Shown here piece after piece: positions 1 through 4,946 of a stretch of 7,693 nucleotides of DNA (positions are counted from its first letter, which is position 1; the number at the start of each line of letters is the position of its first letter). The position numbers and the translations under genes were made by a program. The DNA is from Verrucomicrobiota bacterium (lineage in GTDB: Bacteria > Verrucomicrobiota > Verrucomicrobiia > Limisphaerales > AV2). The stretch is taken from NCBI GenBank assembly GCA_003219345.1, contig QHOP01000320.1, positions 1-7,693 of the forward strand, read 5' to 3'. The notes below the pieces were generated by a model, which saw only the letters and a program-made list of their open reading frames with translations, did not search any database and had not been told where the DNA came from.

Positions 1-604
1 ATGTTTGCCCGGCCCGCCACGCACGGCACATCTCCTCGTTGAATCCGCGGTCACCGGTGGGTGAAGTCCCGCCGTTCAGAGAGATGCGGAGAGTGGTGTG
101 CCTTGGGTTGGCGAGGACGATTTGTTCGGCAGCAACTTTGGTTTCGGCGTAAACGCTCAACGGATTTGGCTGCGCGGCCTCGTCGTAGTTGCCTTCACGA
201 CCGTCAAAGACCAGATCGCTGGAAACGAAAATGAGCGGAATGCCGGCGGCCAGTTCTGCGAGTTGGGCTGTGACTTCGACATTCAACCTGTGCGCAAGCG
301 AAGGATTTTCCTGACACGCCGGACTGCGGCTCAACGCGGCGCAGTGGATGATGAGCTGCGGGCGATCTTCCTTGAAGGCCCCGCGGATGGCATGGAAATC
401 GGCAAGATCAAGCAGACGATAGCGGACGCCGCTCGGAGAAGGCAGGGACGCCGGCACGGCGTCCTTCCCAACGCGGGGGAGCGACGGCATGTTGCCGTCC
501 CTGATGATGCCGATAAGCTGCCAATGCGGCGCGAACTGCGGCGCCGTCTGCACCAGGTAATTTCCGAACAGTCCGCCCGCGCCGGTGACCCAAGCTGTCT
601 GCAC
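1..604 (-). CDS. RmlD-like SDR sugar-nucleotide reductase (3' end cut by window)
   Basis: The visible 201 residues are the N-terminal Rossmann half of an extended short-chain dehydrogenase in the dTDP-4-dehydrorhamnose reductase (RmlD) superfamily. Such enzymes reduce 4-keto sugar nucleotides with NAD(P)H for cell-surface polysaccharide synthesis in the cytosol. Seen: nucleotide-binding GAGGLFG at residues 8-14, strand IIHCAA at 85-90, SSDLVFDG at 128-135 with the active-site Ser, and the Tyr-Lys pair in YAETK at 152-156. The GTG at 604 is chosen because an in-frame TGA lies only 13 codons upstream with no ATG between, and MQTAWVTGAGG gives the usual short lead to the glycine motif. No clear ribosome site is visible. 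It follows the amidase pseudogene after 152 bp on the same strand, perhaps in one transcript with the kinase. Residues about 36-59 look inserted (see the hairpin repeat). The substrate cannot be fixed; a related sugar epimerase or reductase is possible. Confidence 0.88.
   Translation of the reverse strand, partial: MQTAWVTGAGGLFGNYLVQTAPQFAPHWQLIGIIRDGNMPSLPRVGKDAVPASLPSPSGVRYRLLDLADFHAIRGAFKEDRPQLIIHCAALSRSPACQENPSLAHRLNVEVTAQLAELAAGIPLIFVSSDLVFDGREGNYDEAAQPNPLSVYAETKVAAEQIVLANPRHTTLRISLNGGTSPTGDRGFNEEMCRAWRAGQT
421..500. repeat. REP-like cluster of short hairpins inside the RmlD-like gene
   Basis: Three consecutive inverted repeats with 3-base loops lie inside the coding sequence: AGCGG-acg-CCGCT at 421-433, GGACGCCG-gca-CGGCGTCC at 446-464, and GACGGCA-tgt-TGCCGTC at 483-499. 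They encode residues about 36-59 of the reductase, a Pro/Ser/Gly-rich stretch falling between a Rossmann beta-strand (LIGII) and the next conserved segment (YRLLDLAD). From memory of the family, little sequence is normally expected there. The reading frame stays open. I infer a REP/palindromic interspersed repeat inserted in frame with a length divisible by three. The exact ends and the existence of other genomic copies cannot be seen here; no second copy was noticed in this window. Confidence 0.6.
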
Positions 605-756
605 GAGCGGGAGAATAGAAAAGAGGAGCGGCGGATAAAATCAAAAGTCGCAGTAATAAGAACCGATTCAATCCAAACCTTGGTCTCCGAGGAAACCATC
701 CCCTCACTTAACGCCAAGGATTTGTGGCGAGCTCCGGATCAATCTTCCGCAAGTCT

Positions 757-1570
757 TTATCCATCCATCAGTCGCCTGGTCAACCCATCGTAAGCGTCAA
801 TGCGCCGGTCGCGCAGGAAGGGCCAGTGCGTGCGGGTGACATCCACTTTGCTCAGGTCAACAGGCACGATGAGGTTCTCCTCTTTCCTTGCGCTGGCCTT
901 GGCGATGATTTCGCCGGAGGTGCCCGCGACGAAGCTTTGTCCCCAGAATTCAATGCCGTCGCCATCCACCGGTTTTTCCAAACCGACGCGATTGGTTACC
1001 GCGACATAACAGCCGTTGGCGATGGCGTGCGCGCGCTGGATCGTTTCCCACTGATCGTGCTGTATTTGGCCGTATTTTTTTTTCTCACTCGGATGCCAGC
1101 CGATGGCAGACACCAATTTTGGCGTAGCGCGTCTGCCACGCGCGGAAGCCCAGGTCGCCGGGTGTGAAATAGAATTTTTCGTAGAACAAGGGGTCGTCAG
1201 GGATGTGCATTTTGCGATAGATGCCGAGGAGCGAACCGTCGGCGTCAATGATCGCGGCGGTGTTGTGGTAAACGCCGGCGGCGCGTTTCTCGAACAACGA
1301 TGCAATGACGACCACGTTGTGTTTCTTGGCGAGCTTTTGGAGCGCATCGGTGCCGGGACCGGGGATGGGTTCGGCCAACGCGAAATATTTGTGGTCTTCG
1401 CTCTGGCAGAAATATTGCAAGCGAAACAATTCCTGCGTGCAGATGATTTGCGCGCCGGCGCCAGCCGCGCGTTCGGCGGCGCGCAAAGTTTTTTTCAGAT
1501 TCGCCTCGGGGTCCGGCGAGCAACGGGTCTGCAACAGCGCGAGCGCGACAGTGGAAGAGGAACGCTTCAT
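757..1570 (-). pseudogene. aguB: N-carbamoylputrescine amidase, frameshifted by internal deletion
   Basis: Intact relatives are nitrilase-superfamily enzymes that hydrolyse N-carbamoylputrescine to putrescine, CO2 and ammonia, the last step of the agmatine route. Residues 1-154 read in one frame from the ATG at 1570 and contain catalytic Glu47 (CTQELF), catalytic Lys120 (YRKMHIPDD) and FYEKFYFTPGDLGF. After KIGV the frame runs into CHRLASE and a stop at 1085. The rest of the family sequence, AIGWHPSEKKKYG through TRTHWPFLRDRRIDAYDGLTRRL, continues in another frame from 1107 to the TAA at 757. Missing is the segment that in relatives reads roughly L-I-C-W-D-Q-W...Y-P-T, with the nucleophilic Cys. 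Family spacing suggests about 27 residues, or 80 bp, which also explains the frame change. Adding it back gives about 297 residues, normal for the family. The ATG directly follows the kinase TAG. Identity is certain; whether the loss is biological or an assembly error is open. Confidence 0.9.
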
Positions 1571-2605
1571 CTACGACTGACGCTGGGGCGCGATGCTCGT
1601 GGTGCGTTCCAGAATAATGGTGCTGCCGCGTGACTCGTAAATGGATTGAGGCGAGGTCTGGCCGAAAAGTTCGCGAATAAATCTGCCGAGGGTCTCGTTC
1701 GTCGGGCCGTAACCCGTGTGGTAAATATAGTGCTCCAGTTCGTAGAGCAACTCGTCCGCGTCCGGATAACGCTGGTTGATGTCGCGGACGAGGGCACGGT
1801 GGAGGATTTCATTGAGGCGGACGTCGATTCGAGGGTCGAGCTTTTGAAAATCCGGCAGCGCCAGCGTCATGACGCGGTCGCGGGATTCTTCCGGAGTGGC
1901 GCCTTTGAAAATGTTGTAGCCCAGGAGCAGGTGGGCCAGCACAATGCCGGCGGAAAAAATGTCCGACCGCTTGTCGGTGATTTTGAAACTGGCCTGTTCC
2001 GGGCTCATGTAATCGGCTTTGCCGGCGACCACTTCGCCTTCGTTGTCCTGCAGGAAACCGCGCGCTTTCGCGATGCCGAAATCGGTGAGCTTCACGTCGC
2101 CTTCGAAGGCAATCATGATGTTCTTGAAACTCACGTCGCGGTGCACGATGCCCAGCAACTTGCCGTCCTTATCGGTTTTGGCGTGCGCGTAGGCCAGTCC
2201 GCGCGCGATGCGGCTGACGATGAAGACGGCCAGTTCCAGGGGGAGAGGGCGGTGTTTGTCCGTGAGCTGCTGCATGAACTGTTCGAGGTTCGCCCCGCGG
2301 ATGAGTTCCATGGCGATGAAGTAAACCTGGCCGGTGGAACCGAGATGATAGGTCTGGACGATGTTGGTGTGGATCAGGTCGGCGACCAGTTTCGCTTCGC
2401 CGATGAAATTCTCGATGAAGGTCTTCTGGTTGGCGTAGCTTTGGCGAATGACTTTGATCGCCACGCGCTTGACGAAGTCTCGCGTGCCGTGCTGTTCCGC
2501 TTCATAAACAATGCCCATGCCGCCCTCAAAAATTTTGCGAACGATCTCGTAGCGGAACTCCGCTTGAATCGTGAACAAGCTGCTCACGCGGGCATGTTGT
2601 GGCAA
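1571..2605 (-). CDS. Hanks-type serine/threonine protein kinase, cytosolic
   Basis: A bacterial Ser/Thr kinase that would phosphorylate unknown protein targets. Domain order, numbered from the TTG at 2605: glycine loop EGGMGIVYEA (27-36), ATP-anchoring Lys51 in VAIKVI, helix-C Glu70, hinge at MELIRGAN (99-106), catalytic loop HRDVSFKN (155-162) with Asp157 and Asn162, DFG (175-177), and SPE (201-203). The kinase fold fills about residues 17-290. A tail of about 50 residues follows, with no transmembrane helix and no sensor domain, so it should be soluble. The HRD loop has Ser159 where many family members have Lys, and the first glycine of the loop is Phe26. The start is uncertain: TTG at 2605, GTG at 2587 and TTG at 2578 are all in frame, none has a good ribosome site, and an in-frame stop lies five codons before the TTG. 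The stop TAG abuts the amidase ATG, implying cotranscription. Divergent from HU. Confidence 0.93.
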   Translation of the reverse strand: MPQHARVSSLFTIQAEFRYEIVRKIFEGGMGIVYEAEQHGTRDFVKRVAIKVIRQSYANQKTFIENFIGEAKLVADLIHTNIVQTYHLGSTGQVYFIAMELIRGANLEQFMQQLTDKHRPLPLELAVFIVSRIARGLAYAHAKTDKDGKLLGIVHRDVSFKNIMIAFEGDVKLTDFGIAKARGFLQDNEGEVVAGKADYMSPEQASFKITDKRSDIFSAGIVLAHLLLGYNIFKGATPEESRDRVMTLALPDFQKLDPRIDVRLNEILHRALVRDINQRYPDADELLYELEHYIYHTGYGPTNETLGRFIRELFGQTSPQSIYESRGSTIILERTTSIAPQRQS

Positions 2606-2660
2606 ACTTGCATCAAGTCAAGCCTGCGCTCCGCGCGGGCGATTTTTCGACGGCCGCCGT

Positions 2661-2693
2661 TTTCACGTTTCCGCAAAATCGCGGAGCGTGAAA
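2661..2693. promoter_or_regulatory. Interrupted palindrome upstream of the kinase
   Basis: TTTCACG (2661-2667) pairs with CGTGAAA (2687-2693), and inside it CCGC (2671-2674) pairs with GCGG (2681-2684) around a 6-base loop. It lies about 56 bp before the kinase start in the divergent intergenic region. It could be an operator or a structured leader of the kinase transcript. There is no T-tract on either side that would make it an intrinsic terminator. The pairing is seen; the function is inferred. Confidence 0.4.
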
Positions 2694-2725
2694 CGCCGTG
2701 CGAAGCAAGCGGGGACGATGGCCGG

Positions 2726-2772
2726 GGAGAAAAATCGACCGATTTATCGCGGGGGAAATGTGATTTTTCTCC
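2726..2772. promoter_or_regulatory. Perfect 11-bp inverted repeat upstream of HU
   Basis: GGAGAAAAATC at 2726-2736 is exactly mirrored by GATTTTTCTCC at 2762-2772, with 25 bp between. Two smaller dyads overlap in the same place: AAATCG-ac-CGATTT (2732-2745) and CGAT-tt-ATCG (2740-2749). The right arm ends directly against the candidate -35 box of the HU promoter, so a dimeric regulator bound here, possibly HU itself or a repressor, could control HU and perhaps the divergent kinase. Regulator and function are inference. Confidence 0.45.
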
Positions 2773-2799
2773 TTGCACAGAGTTGGTGAATCTTTTAAT
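2773..2799 (+). promoter_or_regulatory. Candidate sigma-70-type promoter for HU
   Basis: TTGCAC at 2773-2778 resembles a -35 box, and TTTAAT at 2794-2799 matches the -10 consensus at five of six places. The 15-bp spacer is short; the overlapping TAATAC at 2796-2801 would give 17 bp but a weaker box. The HU ATG lies about 50 bp downstream. The stretch from here to the gene is AT-rich, unlike its surroundings. Confidence 0.35.
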
Positions 2800-2850
2800 A
2801 CGCGCAAGTCAGACGACAGTTAAACCAATTAACAAAAGAAAAATTCAATT

Positions 2851-3138
2851 ATGGCAAAAGCACTCTCCAAATCTCAAGTGGCAGCAGAAATTGCCGTCAA
2901 AGCCGAGATCACCAAGAAGCAGGCGGTGGAGATTCTCGAGCATATCGCGCAATTGGCTTACCGGAACGCCAAGAACTCTTTCACCCTTCCCGGCCTGGGC
3001 AAGCTCGTGCTGGTGAACCGCAAAGCCCGTATCGGACGCAACCCCGCCACCGGTGAACAGATTCAAATTCCGGCCAAGCGCGTCGTCAAATTCCGCGTCG
3101 CCAAGGCTGCCAAGGACGCCATCCTCAACGCCAAGTAA
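2851..3138 (+). CDS. HU-family nucleoid-associated DNA-binding protein
   Basis: A 95-residue HU/IHF-family protein, which forms dimers that bend and compact DNA without strong sequence preference. The full-length fold is present: basic N-terminus MAKALSKSQ, helical dimerisation half (about 1-45), the FTLPGLGKLVLVNRKAR strands, the family signature GRNPATGE at the base of the DNA-clasping arm, and a C-terminal helix ending in Lys. Ala fills the position just after the arm Pro-Ala-Thr-Gly turn region in the usual way, and nothing is missing. The ATG at 2851 gives the standard length. The leader is A-rich (AACAAAAGAAAAATTCAATT) without a clear Shine-Dalgarno site. The gene is monocistronic: its own promoter region upstream and an intrinsic terminator 17 bp after the stop. 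It faces away from the Ser/Thr kinase, so control elements may be shared. HU versus an IHF subunit cannot be decided from sequence alone. Confidence 0.96.
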   Translation: MAKALSKSQVAAEIAVKAEITKKQAVEILEHIAQLAYRNAKNSFTLPGLGKLVLVNRKARIGRNPATGEQIQIPAKRVVKFRVAKAAKDAILNAK

Positions 3139-3154
3139 GGATTTCGATTTCCCC

Positions 3155-3189
3155 GGGCGCCCTGAAATTTCAGGGTGCCCTTTTTGTTT
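3155..3189 (+). terminator. Rho-independent terminator of HU
   Basis: GGGCGCCCTGAAA (3155-3167) pairs with TTTCAGGGTGCCC (3168-3180), with a single G-T wobble, and is followed at once by TTTTTGTTT. In RNA the central AAAUUU would form most of the loop. The stem is GC-rich at its base and the U-tract is on the plus strand, so it should end HU transcription and insulate the next gene, which starts at 3273. Confidence 0.92.
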
Positions 3190-3272
3190 CCGGGAACCGG
3201 AGTGAGGAGCCAGGGAGGGGGACGGCAGTGGTCTGCTCAATGCCCTTCCTTGCTCCTTGAACTCAGTGCCCC

Positions 3273-4280
3273 ATGAAAATCGGCGTGGTGGGCTGTGGCG
3301 CGCTGGGCAGTTACTACGGCGCGAAACTAGGTCGCGACGGACGGGAGGTCCATCTCCTGTTGCGCTCCGATTACGAGGCCGTACGGCGCAAAGGCGTGCA
3401 GGTTCGAAGCGTAGAAGGCGATTTTCACGTTCAGCCGAAGTGCGCCCGCGCGCCGGCGGAGATAGGCGTTTGCGACCTCGTTCTGATCGGACTGAAAACC
3501 ACCGCCAACCACCAGTTTCCTCAATTGCTTCCGCCGCTGGTCGGCGCGAACACAGCGGTCATGACCCTGCAAAATGGCCTGGGCAACGAGGCCCAAATGG
3601 CTGCCTTGTTCGGTCCCGAAAGGATCCTGGGAGGACTGTGCTTTGTCTGTCTTAACCGGGTGGAACCTGGGGTGATCCATCACCTCGCGCACGGGACAAT
3701 TGTCATGGGCGAACACCAGCGCTGGCCGGAGCCGCGCACGCACGAGCTGGCCTCGATGTTCCGCCATGCCGGCGTGCCTTGCAAAGTCACCGATAATCTC
3801 GAACGCGCGCACTGGGAGAAACTGGTTTGGAACATTCCGTTCAATGGACTGGGCGTCGCCAGCGCTGCGGGTTACGAGGCCGTGGCGAGCGGCGTTGTCC
3901 GGCCGTGTGTGGCGCCACGTCCATGTTTGCCGACGGACAGACTGCTGGCTGACTTGCGCTGGGAAAGACTCGCTCGTGAATTGATGTTGGAAGTCATCGC
4001 CGCCGCCAACGCGCTCGGTTTGAGGATTTCGGAATCGGTCGCGGACAAACAAATTGAACGGACCAGCGCCATGGGCGCTTACCAGGCATCGACATTGATT
4101 GATTTTGAGCGGGGCCAGCCGTTGGAGTTGGAGAGCATGTTTCTGGAGCCGCTGCTGCAGGCGCGGAAAGCCGGTGTCGCGGCGCCGCGGCTGGCCGCAT
4201 TGTGCGAGGTGTTGACAGCGCTGGACCCAGGGCAGCGCGCCAGCCATGCTAAACCCGGACAATTCAATATCCCAGGCTGA
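3273..4280 (+). CDS. panE: Ketopantoate reductase-family protein (2-dehydropantoate 2-reductase)
   Basis: This family reduces 2-dehydropantoate to pantoate with NADPH, for pantothenate and coenzyme A synthesis in the cytosol. Seen: N-terminal Rossmann glycine motif GCGALG (7-12), LIGLKTT (71-77), LQNGLGNE (99-106), and the C-terminal domain entry HWEKLVWNIPFNGL (180-193), where Lys183 fits the conserved catalytic lysine and Asn187/Asn191 the substrate-binding asparagines. The late MGAYQASTLIDFERGQPLELE segment fits the family's dimer and substrate region. At 335 residues it is somewhat longer than the usual 300-315; the extra lies around residues 198-227 (between GVASAAG and LLADL) and includes a Pro/Cys-rich patch. 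The ATG at 3273 starts directly on the first beta-strand. It stands alone after the HU terminator, and its last 17 bp overlap the convergent gene. Family membership is sure; the exact substrate is less so, because this family contains many paralogues of unknown activity. Confidence 0.9.
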   Translation: MKIGVVGCGALGSYYGAKLGRDGREVHLLLRSDYEAVRRKGVQVRSVEGDFHVQPKCARAPAEIGVCDLVLIGLKTTANHQFPQLLPPLVGANTAVMTLQNGLGNEAQMAALFGPERILGGLCFVCLNRVEPGVIHHLAHGTIVMGEHQRWPEPRTHELASMFRHAGVPCKVTDNLERAHWEKLVWNIPFNGLGVASAAGYEAVASGVVRPCVAPRPCLPTDRLLADLRWERLARELMLEVIAAANALGLRISESVADKQIERTSAMGAYQASTLIDFERGQPLELESMFLEPLLQARKAGVAAPRLAALCEVLTALDPGQRASHAKPGQFNIPG

Positions 4281-4656
4281 GTGTGTAGCGCAGGATATTG
4301 TGGCACTGCACCGTGCCGATGGTGGTTTTGCTGCGCCAGCCTTGGCAGCACATTTCGCCGGCCGCGGATGTGCGATGTGCGGCAATAGCATTGGCAAGGT
4401 CTTCACTCAGATCAAAGTCGCCTCGAATGCATTCGTTGTTGAGGCAATCGAAGCGAAACACCGACTTGGCGTTGGTGAGGTTGACCTTGTACTTGATTTG
4501 ACTGCTCCGCGTGACACCTTTGGGATCGTAGTACGTCAGATCCACTGTCAAGGACTTCAGGCGCGGAAACTTGTCAGCGAGGCTGGCTGAGTCCCTGATG
4601 CGTTGGGTTTCCTGCTGACGGTATTCCGCGCGAGCGCCGGTTTTTTGGCGATGCAT
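4264..4656 (-). CDS. Conserved-looking small cysteine protein, function unknown
   Basis: A 130-residue soluble protein I cannot assign to a named family. It has a charged, probably helical N-terminus (about 1-30) and then a compact, beta-rich-looking body: LKSLTVDLTYYDPKG (33-47), QIKYKVNL (53-60), SVFRFDC (65-71). Cysteines at 71, 76, 103/104 and 118, the last followed by His119, are arranged CLNNEC...MCC...QCH, which suggests a zinc site (inference). The closing motif GTVQCHNILRYTLSLGY feels familiar from unnamed Verrucomicrobial proteins, but I cannot verify that. The ATG at 4656 is preferred over the TTG at 4734, because the extra 26 residues look unlike a domain and a GAG sits about 9 bases upstream of the ATG. 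It converges on the reductase gene with a 17-bp tail overlap and no terminator between. There is no signal peptide or membrane segment. Confidence 0.75.
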   Translation of the reverse strand: MHRQKTGARAEYRQQETQRIRDSASLADKFPRLKSLTVDLTYYDPKGVTRSSQIKYKVNLTNAKSVFRFDCLNNECIRGDFDLSEDLANAIAAHRTSAAGEMCCQGWRSKTTIGTVQCHNILRYTLSLGY

Positions 4657-4750
4657 AAATATGTCTCGATTCTTCCAGCTGAGCTGATTTAGAATCGCCA
4701 GCCTACCACAGAAATAGATCGCCGTCTGTAACAATCGTCTTCCAATTTGA

Positions 4751-4772
4751 CCCCTCCAGGGCCCCTCCAGGG
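4751..4772. repeat. Perfect 11-bp tandem duplication
   Basis: CCCCTCCAGGG occurs twice back to back (4751-4761 and 4762-4772). Each copy is nearly palindromic (CCCTCC/AGGG). It sits in the gene-free stretch 4657-4946, upstream of the small cysteine protein and downstream of the beta-propeller gene. The cause could be replication slippage or a paired binding site; only the repeat itself is observed. Confidence 0.7.
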
Positions 4773-4820
4773 CGGCTCTAAAGTCCGACGTAATTGCCTG
4801 AAAAAATGTGACACGAAACT

Positions 4821-4856
4821 GACGAGGACGAGAACGAGGAGGAGGACGAGGACGAA
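4821..4856. repeat. GAN trinucleotide purine tract
   Basis: Twelve consecutive GAN/AAN-type triplets (GAC GAG GAC GAG AAC GAG and so on) form a 36-base, strongly strand-asymmetric tract with only GACGAGGACGAG-like units. It would encode an Asp/Glu run on the plus strand, but no supported gene covers it. The rest of 4657-4946 holds the 11-bp tandem repeat, a CCTGACTCAGG palindrome (4867-4877) and a short hairpin (4905-4918), and no other gene that I can support. Confidence 0.7.
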
Positions 4857-4904
4857 CCCCAAGCGTCCTGACTCAGGTTGAATGTGCGCGGTCCTCAGCG
4901 CGAT

Positions 4905-4918
4905 CGTGTGCGGACACG
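4905..4918 (-). other. Short hairpin after the beta-propeller gene
   Basis: CGTGT (4905-4909) and ACACG (4914-4918) can pair around a GCGG loop, 28 bp past the stop of the beta-propeller gene. The stem is short and no U-tract follows on the minus strand, so it is at best a weak or factor-dependent end of that transcript. Confidence 0.25.
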
Positions 4919-4946
4919 CGACGCTACAGGCTAACGACACTGCCGA

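Noticed and set aside
1075..1083. Run of nine A (minus strand) as the site of programmed or slippage frameshifting in the amidase
   Set aside because: The run encodes Lys-Lys-Lys already in the downstream frame, and the upstream frame meets its stop before reaching it. Slippage there cannot join the halves or restore the missing cysteine segment.
1646..3016. Very long plus-strand open frame across the kinase and into HU
   Set aside because: It lies opposite the kinase, whose motifs are unmistakable, and its translation has no recognisable domain; it is a GC-rich antisense shadow.
3327..4406. 359-codon minus-strand open frame over the reductase
   Set aside because: The opposite strand encodes a clear ketopantoate reductase-family protein; this frame also collides with the small cysteine gene.
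4867..4877. CCTGACTCAGG palindrome as a regulatory site
   Set aside because: Only 11 bp, in an unremarkable position and with no partner site; the TGACTCA core resembles a eukaryotic motif by chance.
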